A stretch of 13,784 bases of DNA from Candidatus Saganbacteria bacterium (lineage in GTDB: Bacteria > Margulisbacteria > WOR-1 > O2-12-FULL-45-9 > XYB2-FULL-48-7): positions 1 through 13,784 of the forward strand of contig JAGVQF010000178.1 of NCBI GenBank assembly GCA_020051815.1, in the 5' to 3' direction. Position 1 is the first letter of the stretch. Every line of letters begins with the position of its first letter. This document shows, piece by piece, positions 7,858 through 13,784 of this stretch. The notes under the pieces were generated by a model that was not told where the DNA came from, did no database searches, and saw nothing but the letters and a program-made list of their open reading frames with translations. The position numbers and the translations under genes are program-made.

Positions 7858-8244
7858 ATGAAGCTCGGAAAACTCAAAGAAGAATCAGTGATCGCCTATC
7901 AATCCGGCGTAGGAATGTGGGCTTTTGTCCTGCACAGAATAACCGGCCTGGCGCTGATCTTCTATCTTTTAATGCACATCTTTGTCATCTCCCGCGCCCT
8001 GAATGGCGCCCAGACTTTCGATAAGCTCCTCGCAGTCCTGACCTCAAAGCCCTTCATCCTCGCCGACCTCGGGCTACTCGCGGCGGTTCTTTTCCATAGT
8101 TTTAACGGAATACGCATCGTTCTCTTTGACACCGGCGTCGGCATCCGCCAGCAAAAGCTCATCTTCTGGCTCTTAATGTTCATCGCCGCGTATGGCTGGT
8201 TCTATACGTTATTTATCACCTGGCCGTACATTATCGGAAAATAG
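7858..8244 (+). CDS. sdhC: Succinate dehydrogenase/fumarate reductase cytochrome b subunit (membrane anchor)
   Basis: A 128-residue integral membrane protein with three predicted transmembrane helices (about 20-44, 67-86, 99-123). It carries the SdhC signature HRITG (26-30), His40 in the first helix, and LFHSFNGIR (78-86) in the second, whose His80 corresponds to the usual heme b ligand position of this family. It anchors SdhA/SdhB to the membrane and passes electrons between the iron-sulfur protein and quinone. The start is the ATG at 7858 because the family signature follows soon after and the promoter -10 lies just upstream; the in-frame extension from 7801 would cover the promoter. No Shine-Dalgarno. 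sdhD follows after a 205-bp repeat-rich gap, unusually long for this operon. Direction (oxidation of succinate or reduction of fumarate) cannot be told from sequence. Confidence 0.92.
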   Translation: MKLGKLKEESVIAYQSGVGMWAFVLHRITGLALIFYLLMHIFVISRALNGAQTFDKLLAVLTSKPFILADLGLLAAVLFHSFNGIRIVLFDTGVGIRQQKLIFWLLMFIAAYGWFYTLFITWPYIIGK

Positions 8245-8422
8245 ATTTGGAAATTAGGTGATTGGGGAACTGGGAAAGGGATATTTGGGAATCGGGGAAT
8301 TGGGAAAGGGATATTTGGAGATCAGGAGATTGGGAAAGGGATTTTGGGAAATTGGGGGATCGGGTTGCAACCTAATCCCCTATTATCCCAATATCCAAAT
8401 CTTAATATCCTAATCACCTGAT
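8245..8422. repeat. G-run tandem repeat block with inverted pyrimidine-rich arm (sdhC-sdhD spacer)
   Basis: This fills nearly all of the gap between sdhC and sdhD and holds no gene. On the plus strand it has degenerate tandem units of about 30 bp, for example 8281-8310 and 8311-8340 (25 of 30 identical), each ending in TTGGGAAAGGG. Twelve runs of three or more G occur at 8264-8364; seven of them, at 8264-8310, are separated by only 3-6 nt, which meets the usual G-quadruplex pattern. Then comes the palindrome GGTTGCAACC (8363-8372) and a C-rich arm (8371-8422) whose reverse complement resembles the left units: GATTTGGA 8244-8251 pairs with 8394-8401, and AGGTGATT 8256-8263 pairs with 8412-8419. 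Origin and function are unknown. Confidence 0.85.
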
Positions 8423-8449
8423 ACCCGTAACACAATAATAGAAAAATAT

Positions 8450-8806
8450 ATGAAATATAATATAACTAAACTACTCTGGCTATTACAAAGAATTAGTGCC
8501 GTGCTCATCTTTTTTCTCCTCAATATGCACATAAAACGCGTACATTATGTGGAGCTTGGGCAGCCGATACTCTACGCAGGCGTCGCCCTGCGGCTGAAGG
8601 ACGTTATGACGCTGGCCCTCGACTCCTCCATCCTCTTCCTTGGCCTCTTTCACGGCCTGAATGGCGTCCGTATGGTCGCCCTCGATTACGATTTTCTCAA
8701 AAAACATGACCGGCTCATCTCGTGGCTGTTAATAATAGTCGGCGCCGCATTCTTTGTGTTAGGAGTAAAAGGATTATGGGCATTTCTCATCGACATCAGG
8801 TTATAG
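8450..8806 (+). CDS. sdhD: Succinate dehydrogenase/fumarate reductase second membrane anchor
   Basis: A 118-residue integral membrane protein with three predicted helices (about 8-28, 53-76, 88-113). It is clearly paralogous to the sdhC product: QRISA (13-17) aligns with HRITG, His27 with His40, and LFHGLNGVR (66-74) with LFHSFNGIR. His68 is a good heme ligand candidate and His27 a second one; the first-motif His is replaced by Gln13. It would pair with SdhC to form the heme and quinone site. The start at 8450 follows an AT-rich stretch with no Shine-Dalgarno, so translation may depend on a local promoter (AATAAT at 8433-8438 is a weak candidate) or on the mRNA upstream structure. It overlaps sdhA by 31 bp. 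Calling it sdhD rather than a second sdhC rests on position. Confidence 0.85.
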   Translation: MKYNITKLLWLLQRISAVLIFFLLNMHIKRVHYVELGQPILYAGVALRLKDVMTLALDSSILFLGLFHGLNGVRMVALDYDFLKKHDRLISWLLIIVGAAFFVLGVKGLWAFLIDIRL

Positions 8807-10485
8807 TCGTCGGCGCGGGCTTATCGGGCCTGCGCGCCGCGCTCGAGGCCAAAAAAGAGGGCCTTGATGTGGCCGTCCTCTCCCGTGTCCAGCCGGTCCG
8901 CTCACACTCTATCGCCGCCCAGGGCGGCATCAATGCTTCGCTGGCTAACGCCGAGGGTGGGCACGACGACAATTGGGAAAAGCATGCCTTTGATACCGTG
9001 AAGGGCTCCGACTACCTGGCCGACCAGGACGCCGTTGAGATCATGACCAAAGAAGCCCCGGGGATCGTCTATGAAATGGAGCACTGGGGCTGTCCCTTTT
9101 CCCGTACCAAAGAAGGCCTCATCGCGCAAAGACCCTTCGGCGGCGCGGCGTTCCCCCGCACCTGCTACGCCTCCGATATTACAGGGCATGCGCTGCTCCA
9201 CACCATGTATGAGCGCTCGGTTAAAGAAAATATCAAAGTTTATGAAGAATATTTGCTGCTTTCGATCGTCAAAGACGCCAACGCCTGCGTCGGCATCGTG
9301 GCTCTGGAAGTGGCGACTGGCGAGCTGGTCACAATTGAAGCCGATGCCGTGATCATGGCGACCGGCGGCTACGGCCGGATCTATAACAAATCGACCAACG
9401 CGCTTATAAATACCGGCTCTGGCATGGCCGCCGTTTATATGACCGCGGGCGTCCCCCTAAAAGACCTTGAGTTCGTCCAGTTCCACCCAACATCGCTTTA
9501 CGGCACCAACATTTTGATCACAGAAGGGGCGCGCGGCGAAGGCGGCTACCTCTATAACTGCAAAGGCGAGCGTTTTATGAAGACCTACGCCGCCAAGGCC
9601 ATGGAATTAGCCCCCAGAGATATAGTCGCCCGCTCGATCCAGACCGAAATAAACGAGGGGCGCGGCTACGATAATGAATACGTTCTCCTCGACCTGCGCC
9701 ACCTGGGCCGCGAAAAGATCATGGAGCGCCTGCCTGGTATTAGAGACATCTGCATCCACTTCGCCGGGATCGATCCCATCGACTCTCCTATCCCGATCCA
9801 GCCGGGCCAGCACTACTCGATGGGCGGCATCGATACAGACCCGAAGGGAGCCACGAGCCTACCGGGGCTCTACGCCGCGGGTGAAGTCGCCTGCGTCTCC
9901 GTCCACGGCGGCAACCGCCTGGGCGGCAATTCCCTCCTCGACACGATAGTCTTTGGCAAGCTCTCCGGCCGCTTCGCGTCGGAATATGTCAAAACAAAGA
10001 AGAAAAGCGGACAGGGACAAGCCCTGTCCCTACATCTGCAAAAGATCAAAGACAATATCCACCGCCTTGAAAATTCGACCGGCAAAGAAAAACCGACCGA
10101 CGTCAGGAACCAGCTCAAAGAAACAATGACCGAGAACGCCGGCATCTTCCGGCAGAAGAGCAAACTGCAGACCGGCCTCGCCAAAGTCAAAGAGCTCAAA
10201 GAGCGCTATAAGAATATCCACATCTCAAACAAAGGCAAAAAGTTCAACTTGGACCTCGTCAGGAACCTTGAGCTCGAAGGCAAGCTCGAGCTCGCCGAGG
10301 TGATCGTCGCCGGCGCCCTCAACAGGGAAGAAAGCCGCGGCTCCCACTTTAGGACAGATTTTCCGGAGAGAAATGACGAGAAGTGGCTCAAGCACACGAT
10401 CGCAAGCTTCGTTAACGGCGCGGTCAAGATCGACCACAAGCCGGTCACGATTACGCAATTTAAACCCCAAGCGAGGACATATTAA
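8776..10485 (+). CDS. sdhA: Succinate dehydrogenase/fumarate reductase flavoprotein subunit
   Basis: A 569-residue catalytic subunit that interconverts succinate and fumarate using covalently bound FAD. Seen: the Rossmann dinucleotide motif GAGLSG (13-18), the covalent-FAD His44 in RSHSIAAQGG (42-51), substrate-binding QFHPTS (235-240), the active-site TEGARGEGG (249-257) with Arg253, HYSMGG (346-351), and GGNRLGGNS (378-386) with Arg380. All expected catalytic residues are present. A short palindromic repeat encodes residues 412-420 in frame, within the variable link between the FAD domain and the C-terminal helical domain. The start is the ATG at 8776, with AGGAG at 8761-8765 and AAGGA at 8769-8773; the alternative at 8722 lies deep within sdhD. 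It overlaps sdhB by one base (TAATG). The direction of the reaction in vivo cannot be told. Confidence 0.97.
   Translation: MGISHRHQVIVVGAGLSGLRAALEAKKEGLDVAVLSRVQPVRSHSIAAQGGINASLANAEGGHDDNWEKHAFDTVKGSDYLADQDAVEIMTKEAPGIVYEMEHWGCPFSRTKEGLIAQRPFGGAAFPRTCYASDITGHALLHTMYERSVKENIKVYEEYLLLSIVKDANACVGIVALEVATGELVTIEADAVIMATGGYGRIYNKSTNALINTGSGMAAVYMTAGVPLKDLEFVQFHPTSLYGTNILITEGARGEGGYLYNCKGERFMKTYAAKAMELAPRDIVARSIQTEINEGRGYDNEYVLLDLRHLGREKIMERLPGIRDICIHFAGIDPIDSPIPIQPGQHYSMGGIDTDPKGATSLPGLYAAGEVACVSVHGGNRLGGNSLLDTIVFGKLSGRFASEYVKTKKKSGQGQALSLHLQKIKDNIHRLENSTGKEKPTDVRNQLKETMTENAGIFRQKSKLQTGLAKVKELKERYKNIHISNKGKKFNLDLVRNLELEGKLELAEVIVAGALNREESRGSHFRTDFPERNDEKWLKHTIASFVNGAVKIDHKPVTITQFKPQARTY
10009..10034. 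repeat. REP-like palindromic repeat embedded in sdhA
   Basis: GGACAGGG (10009-10016) and CCCTGTCC (10022-10029) form a perfect 8-bp stem with a 5-nt loop, followed by CTACA. The reverse complement begins TGTAGGGACAGGGC, a form I recognise as a widespread short palindromic repeat in bacterial genomes. It is a multiple of three in effect and keeps the sdhA frame open, adding a GQGQALSL-type segment. That it was inserted, rather than arose by chance, is an inference. Confidence 0.55.
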
Positions 10486-11168
10486 TGGTGACATTTAAGA
10501 TCGCGCGCTTTGACCCGGACAAGGACAAAGAGCCACGCTTTCAGACTTATGAAGTGCCGGCCGAAAAAGAGATGTCGGTCTTAGAAGCCCTCTTTTATAT
10601 CGTGGAGAACCTCGACGGCTCGCTCGCCTTCCGCTATTCCTGTAGAGGTGCCGTCTGCGGCTCATGTGCCATGCGCATCAACGGCCAGAACCGGCTCGCC
10701 TGCCAGACGCTGATCAAAAAACTCGGCTCCGACACGATCACTATTTCGCCGCTCCCCCACCTCGCCGTCCAGAAAGACCTGATCGTTGACATGGCCGGTT
10801 TTTTTGACAAATACGAAAAGATAAAACCCTACCTGATCAATAATGATCCGATTCCCGACAAAGAATTCAAGCAGTCGATCAAAGAGCGGGCCAAAATTGA
10901 CGAGATGATCAACTGCATCCTCTGCGGCAACTGCTACTCGGCCTGCACCATGGCCGCCACCAACTCCGATTACCTGGGCCCGGCCGCCCTGACCAAGGCC
11001 TACCGCTTTTATGCCGATTCGCGTGACACCGCTAACGAGGAGAGAAAAAAGCTCGTCGGCGGCGAAGACGGGGTCTACCGCTGCCACACTCTCTTTAACT
11101 GCGCCGAGGTTTGCCCCAAGAATATCGTGCCGACCTACTCGATCCAGAAGCTAAAAGGTGCGGCTTAG
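10485..11168 (+). CDS. sdhB: Succinate dehydrogenase/fumarate reductase iron-sulfur subunit
   Basis: A 227-residue protein carrying three clusters from FAD to heme/quinone. [2Fe-2S] ligands: C53, C58, C61 and C73. Second half: C144, C147, C150 and C210 fit the [4Fe-4S] cluster, and C154, C200 and C206 the [3Fe-4S] cluster (hand alignment to E. coli SdhB). After C154 there is Thr rather than Pro, and the Trp pair that follows in E. coli SdhB, which helps bind quinone, is absent (TMAATNSDYLGPAA), so the quinone site probably differs. The start is an ATG that overlaps the sdhA stop (TAATG), with GAGGA at 10473-10477. It is the last gene of sdhCDAB; no clear terminator follows. A menaquinone-type partner is plausible but not shown. 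Confidence 0.96.
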   Translation: MVTFKIARFDPDKDKEPRFQTYEVPAEKEMSVLEALFYIVENLDGSLAFRYSCRGAVCGSCAMRINGQNRLACQTLIKKLGSDTITISPLPHLAVQKDLIVDMAGFFDKYEKIKPYLINNDPIPDKEFKQSIKERAKIDEMINCILCGNCYSACTMAATNSDYLGPAALTKAYRFYADSRDTANEERKKLVGGEDGVYRCHTLFNCAEVCPKNIVPTYSIQKLKGAA

Positions 11169-11260
11169 GTGCCACTTTAAGAACTGAACTAAGGCAGGCC
11201 CTAAATGATTTGTGAAAGCCACTAGTGTCGTTAAAACAATTTTATTTTTCTCTATTTTTC

Positions 11261-11289
11261 TTTACCTAATCTTAAATTCTTGATACAAT
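11261..11289 (+). promoter_or_regulatory. Promoter of the MntA/HepT-type pair, in the 191-bp gap after sdhB
   Basis: The gap 11169-11359 has no gene. A T-rich stretch (about 11240-11262) follows an 8-bp palindrome CACTAGTG (11220-11227) but no terminator stem is evident. TTTACC (11261-11266) and the extended -10 TGATACAAT (11281-11289), spaced by 17 bp, make a credible promoter with a start near 11296 and a leader of about 64 nt. GGCAGG occurs at 11193-11198, 11298-11303 and 11311-11316; the last two, 13 bp apart just after the predicted start, could be an autoregulatory site (inference). Confidence 0.5.
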
Positions 11290-11359
11290 GGTTCATCGGC
11301 AGGGTCTATTGGCAGGTTGTTTGGGAAATTTCAGTGATTTTGCCTAAAGAGGAGAGATC

Positions 11360-11647
11360 ATGATAACCAAAAAAGAGCTTGATAAAGCCATCACCATCGG
11401 CAAAGAATTCGGGATAGGCAAACTTTATCTATTTGGCTCTTCATTATATAAAAGCCCGGCAAAAGCCAATGACTATGATTTCGCAGTGGCCGACATCGCC
11501 CCCGCCAACTTTTTTTCTTTTTACGGCAAGCTCCTAATGTCCCTGTCGAAAAACGTTGATTTAATTGACGTCACCGGCAGAAAAGGGAAATTCATCAACC
11601 TCATTCTTAAAGAAGGAAAAATTGTTTATGACAAAGGATCAGATTAA
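11360..11647 (+). CDS. MNT-type minimal nucleotidyltransferase (MntA-like antitoxin)
   Basis: A 95-residue minimal nucleotidyltransferase. It has the exact GSX10DXD motif: G26-S27, ten residues, D38-Y-D40, with a third acidic candidate D67 in NVDLID. In the characterised Shewanella MntA/HepT pair, the nucleotidyltransferase adds AMP to a Tyr of the HEPN toxin and silences it. The same role is likely here because the next gene is a HEPN protein with the modifiable Tyr. GAGGAG (11349-11354) lies 5 nt before the ATG, the best Shine-Dalgarno in the window. It overlaps the HEPN gene by 20 bp. The order here is antitoxin first, whereas the Shewanella operon has the toxin first. The pair looks AT-richer than its neighbours and may be horizontally acquired. 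Confidence 0.85.
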   Translation: MITKKELDKAITIGKEFGIGKLYLFGSSLYKSPAKANDYDFAVADIAPANFFSFYGKLLMSLSKNVDLIDVTGRKGKFINLILKEGKIVYDKGSD

Positions 11648-12062
11648 GGAATCTTGCGAAGCGGAATTTGAAAACATCGACGCGACATTGGCCGAACTCG
11701 CCTTGATCGCCAAACCAGATAAACCCGCCTATTCCACGGGAGAGCTGGCCGCCCTCGCAACCTTTATTCATAACTTTTACAGCGGCATAGAAAATATCCT
11801 AAAGAGAATGCTGGCTCTAAAAAAGAAAAAAGCAAAAGAAGGGGCCGCCTGGCATAAGGACCTCCTAAACGCTTCCGTTGAGGCAGGCATTATTTCCCCC
11901 GATCTTCGCGTCATTCTGGCAAAATATCTCTCTTTCAGGCACTTTTTCATCCACGGGTATGGATTTGCCCTTAAATGGGAAGCGCTCCAGCCACTGGTTA
12001 CCAATATTGATAGCACATTACAGGACTTTAAAACTTCGATCAATAAACAGTTTGAGAAATAA
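11628..12062 (+). CDS. HEPN-domain protein, HepT-like RNase toxin
   Basis: A 144-residue all-helical HEPN protein. The RX4HXY motif is present as R104, H109, Y111 in FRHFFIHGY (103-111): Arg and His form the RNase site of HEPN toxins, and Tyr111 corresponds to the residue AMPylated in HepT. The start is the ATG at 11628 within the end of the nucleotidyltransferase gene, with AAGGA (11613-11617) 10 nt upstream; the in-frame extension to 11565 is an overlap artefact. Both genes are therefore translated from one mRNA. Toxic RNase activity, and its target (tRNA or mRNA), are inferred from the family. A non-toxic HEPN/MNT pair without demonstrated RNase activity remains possible. Confidence 0.83.
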   Translation: MTKDQIKESCEAEFENIDATLAELALIAKPDKPAYSTGELAALATFIHNFYSGIENILKRMLALKKKKAKEGAAWHKDLLNASVEAGIISPDLRVILAKYLSFRHFFIHGYGFALKWEALQPLVTNIDSTLQDFKTSINKQFEK

Positions 12063-12064
12063 GA

Positions 12065-12083
12065 TATAATTTATAGGTATAAG
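12065..12083 (+). promoter_or_regulatory. Candidate -10 boxes upstream of the BioD/DRTGG gene
   Basis: TATAAT (12065-12070) and TATAAG (12078-12083) lie in the 29-bp gap before the ATG at 12092. No -35 fits at 16-18 bp for either. The second would again put the start 2 nt from the ATG. There is no strong Shine-Dalgarno. Weak evidence; read-through from the toxin-antitoxin pair is also possible. Confidence 0.35.
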
Positions 12084-12091
12084 AAATAGTA

Positions 12092-13192
12092 ATGGATAAC
12101 AAAAAAGTCTACATCGCCGCCACCCGCCAAAATGACGGAAAAACCATCGTCTCGCTCGGCCTCTTTGCCGCCCTAAGAAAGCGGCTCAAGAAGATCGGCT
12201 ATATCAAGCCGGTCGGCCAGCACTACCTTGTCGTTAACGGCAAAAAGATCGACAAAGACGCCGTCTTGATAGACCAGGTCTATAACCCGGCCGGCAAACT
12301 GCCGGATATGAGCCCCGTCGCCGTCCCCCACGGCTTTACCGAGAATTATATCCTCCACGGCAACAAAGAAGTCCTCGTGCGGCGCATCAAAAAGTCGTTC
12401 CGCAATATCCAGAAAGAGAATAACTTTGTCCTGATAGAGGGAACCGGCCACGCCGGTGTCGGCTCGGTCTTTGACCTTTCTAACGCCGAGGTCGCCTCCC
12501 AGCTGCGCGCCAAAGTGATCATCGTCTCGATCGGCGGCGTCGGCAAGCCGATCGACGAGATCATGCTCAACAAGGCGATGTTTGACCAAAAAGGGGTCGA
12601 GGTGCTGGGGGTCATCATCAACAAGGTGCAGGAGAAAAAGTTCAAGAAAATAACCCGCTTTGTCACGGCCGGCCTGGCCCGCAAGAAGATAGAGGTTTTA
12701 GGCGTTATCCCCTACCGCGAAGTATTATCATCGCCGACGATGCGCCAGCTCTTGGAAGATCTCGACGGCAAACTCCTGGGCGGCGAGCGAGGGCTTGATA
12801 ACAATCTCCACCGCATGATCATCGGCGCCATGCCGCCGCACGAAGCGCTCGGTTATTTTGGCAAGGGAACTCTTTTAATTACCCCCGGCAGCCGCGAAGA
12901 CCTCATCCTCGCCGCCTTAACCGGCAGTCTGGGCGGCCACGCCACCGCCTACGGCGTTTCGGGCATAATCCTCACCGGCCGGATCACCCCGCACAAGCAT
13001 GTACAAAAAATAATCAGCGGCTTTGATATCCCAACGGTACAGGTCAACGCCGACACCTTCTCGGTCGCTTCTTATATCCACGATTTGATCATTAAGATCC
13101 GCTCAACCGACACGGATAAGATCAAGGCGACGGAAGAGCTGATCGAGGAATATGTGGATGTCGACCGGATCATGAAAAAGCTAAACAGCTAA
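12092..13192 (+). CDS. BioD-like P-loop + DRTGG domain protein (stand-alone Pta N-terminal family)
   Basis: A 366-residue cytoplasmic protein resembling the N-terminal half of the long (E. coli-type) phosphotransacetylase but with no catalytic PTA_PTB domain. Residues 1-210 form a BioD-like P-loop fold: Walker A ATRQNDGKT (10-18), an acidic strand VLIEGTGH (113-120), and NKV (177-179) as a nucleotide-recognition-like motif. Residues 215-330 form a DRTGG-type domain (around LLGGERGLDN at 228-237 and ITPGSREDL at 263-271). In long Pta proteins this half is regulatory; stand-alone versions occur widely and lack an agreed function. A nucleotide-sensing or regulatory role is an inference. It overlaps convergent ahbB by 4 bp at the stops. 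It is not BioD itself, since BioD is about 220-240 residues with no DRTGG domain. Confidence 0.83.
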   Translation: MDNKKVYIAATRQNDGKTIVSLGLFAALRKRLKKIGYIKPVGQHYLVVNGKKIDKDAVLIDQVYNPAGKLPDMSPVAVPHGFTENYILHGNKEVLVRRIKKSFRNIQKENNFVLIEGTGHAGVGSVFDLSNAEVASQLRAKVIIVSIGGVGKPIDEIMLNKAMFDQKGVEVLGVIINKVQEKKFKKITRFVTAGLARKKIEVLGVIPYREVLSSPTMRQLLEDLDGKLLGGERGLDNNLHRMIIGAMPPHEALGYFGKGTLLITPGSREDLILAALTGSLGGHATAYGVSGIILTGRITPHKHVQKIISGFDIPTVQVNADTFSVASYIHDLIIKIRSTDTDKIKATEELIEEYVDVDRIMKKLNS

Positions 13193-13641
13193 AAATACTT
13201 CGGGCTCGCCTTTTTATACTCTTTTTTGCTCCAGAGCAATTGATAATCATTAACAGCGATTACTTGAGCGATACGCCCGACACTCGACTCTAACTCCTGA
13301 CGCGTTTTGCCGTGCGTCATGGCGTAGAGGTTATAGGCAAACCCGGGAAATCTCGGCCGCTCGTAACAGTGTGAGACTTCGTTGAAGGCGGCAATTTTTT
13401 CCCCGATCTCATCGACTTTATCATCCGGCACGTTAAAGACGACCATGGCGTTAGCGGCAAACCCCGCCTCCTGGTGCTTGAGGATGGCGCCGTATTTGCG
13501 AATAATTCCCTCGGCCTCCAGCATCTTCACGCCCGCGATCAGCTCCGGCTCGGAGAGGCCGATCTTTTCCGCCAGCAGTTTAAAAGGGGTTTCAACAACA
13601 GGCAGGTCTTCCTGCAGGATCTTTATGACTTCACGGTTCAT
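13189..13641 (-). CDS. ahbB: Siroheme decarboxylase subunit AhbB (AsnC/Lrp-like)
   Basis: A 150-residue protein with an N-terminal winged-helix of AsnC type (about 1-50) and a C-terminal ferredoxin-like half. Family markers: AGFAANAMV (59-67), VSHCYERP (89-96), YNLYAMTHG (103-111) and a C-terminal WSKKEYKKASPKYF (137-150). With AhbA it decarboxylates siroheme to 12,18-didecarboxysiroheme, the first committed step of the alternative siroheme-dependent heme route. NirDLGH of heme d1 synthesis are relatives, but the sequence pattern and a two-gene AhbA-AhbB order favour AhbB. The ATG overlaps the ahbA stop (ATGA), with a GAGG about 8 nt upstream, so the pair is translationally coupled. The stop overlaps that of the convergent BioD/DRTGG gene. 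Confidence 0.92.
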   Translation of the reverse strand: MNREVIKILQEDLPVVETPFKLLAEKIGLSEPELIAGVKMLEAEGIIRKYGAILKHQEAGFAANAMVVFNVPDDKVDEIGEKIAAFNEVSHCYERPRFPGFAYNLYAMTHGKTRQELESSVGRIAQVIAVNDYQLLWSKKEYKKASPKYF

Positions 13642-13784
13642 AGCGCGAACCTCGCGTTGATCTTGAACTTTTTTGTCATCGGCAAAAGATAAATTTCCCC
13701 GAGGCCGCTTTTGGCTTTAATTTCCGCCACGATCGCCTCGAGCCTTGTCTTGTTCTCGCAGGTCAGCGTGAACCAGAGGTTAAA
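13638..13784 (-). CDS. ahbA: Siroheme decarboxylase subunit AhbA, C-terminal part (partial at window edge)
   Basis: The last 48 codons of an open frame running off the right edge, ending in the TGA at 13640-13638 that overlaps the ahbB start. The translation has the AhbA C-terminal pattern: FNLWFTLT at the edge, then LEAIVAEI, a Gly-rich turn, IYLLPM, and KKFKINARFAL at the end. It is the paralog of AhbB and forms the siroheme decarboxylase with it. The start, N-terminal winged helix and promoter lie outside the window. Confidence 0.88.
   Translation of the reverse strand, partial: FNLWFTLTCENKTRLEAIVAEIKAKSGLGEIYLLPMTKKFKINARFAL

Noticed and set aside
8281..8340. CRISPR-like short repeats between sdhC and sdhD
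   Set aside because: The units are directly adjacent with no unique spacers, degenerate, and no cas genes are present.
8455..8461. TATAAT-like box at the sdhD start
   Set aside because: It lies inside the coding sequence just after the ATG, so it cannot drive full-length sdhD.
11220..11262. Terminator after sdhB (CACTAGTG palindrome plus T-rich tract)
   Set aside because: The palindrome is short with no loop and is separated from the T-rich stretch, which is interrupted by other bases; no stable stem precedes a U-run.
13193..13216. Terminator downstream of the BioD/DRTGG gene (T-run near 13210)
   Set aside because: The bases before the T-run do not form a convincing stem and lie within the coding sequence of ahbB.

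Overview
The window comes from a bacterial chromosome of moderate GC that is tightly packed with short intergenic gaps and overlapping genes. The gene set (a membrane-anchored succinate dehydrogenase or fumarate reductase, siroheme-dependent heme synthesis through AhbAB, a DUF362 ferredoxin-like protein, a stand-alone BioD/Pta-N protein) suits an uncultured anaerobe or facultative anaerobe with a quinone-linked electron chain. I cannot assign a phylum from sequence alone. A candidate lineage related to Margulisbacteria/Saganbacteria is only a hunch.

Layout. 32-3441 (+) holds two signalling-type genes: a large protein with a degenerate kinase-fold C-terminus, then a GAF-like histidine kinase with two DHp-like helical hairpins. 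3434-5218 (-) is aspS, converging on the histidine kinase. A 42-bp gap at 5219-5260 carries an almost symmetric divergent promoter serving aspS and thrC. thrC (5261-6310) overlaps a DUF362/2x[4Fe-4S] gene (6285-7436). A degraded ORF6N-domain gene (7451-7828, -) lies just upstream of the succinate dehydrogenase cluster.

7858-11168 (+) is sdhC-sdhD-sdhA-sdhB, encoding two heme-binding-type membrane anchors, the flavoprotein and the iron-sulfur protein. Between sdhC and sdhD lies a non-coding, G-run-rich repeat block with an inverted-repeat arm. A small palindromic repeat is embedded in frame in sdhA. 11360-12062 is a MntA/HepT-type nucleotidyltransferase/HEPN toxin-antitoxin pair with its own promoter. 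12092-13192 is a BioD-like + DRTGG protein (Pta N-terminal family without the phosphotransacetylase domain). At the right edge, on the minus strand, are ahbB (13189-13641) and the end of ahbA (13638-13784), siroheme decarboxylase subunits. They fit the need of the SdhC/SdhD anchors for heme b.

The most notable signals are regulatory and structural. Three genes (aspS, thrC, sdhC) have consensus extended -10 boxes (TGnTATAAT) 7-10 nt from the ATG and no Shine-Dalgarno, predicting leaderless mRNAs. The aspS/thrC promoter is a 24-bp near-palindrome. The sdhC-sdhD spacer has G-quadruplex-type G-runs.
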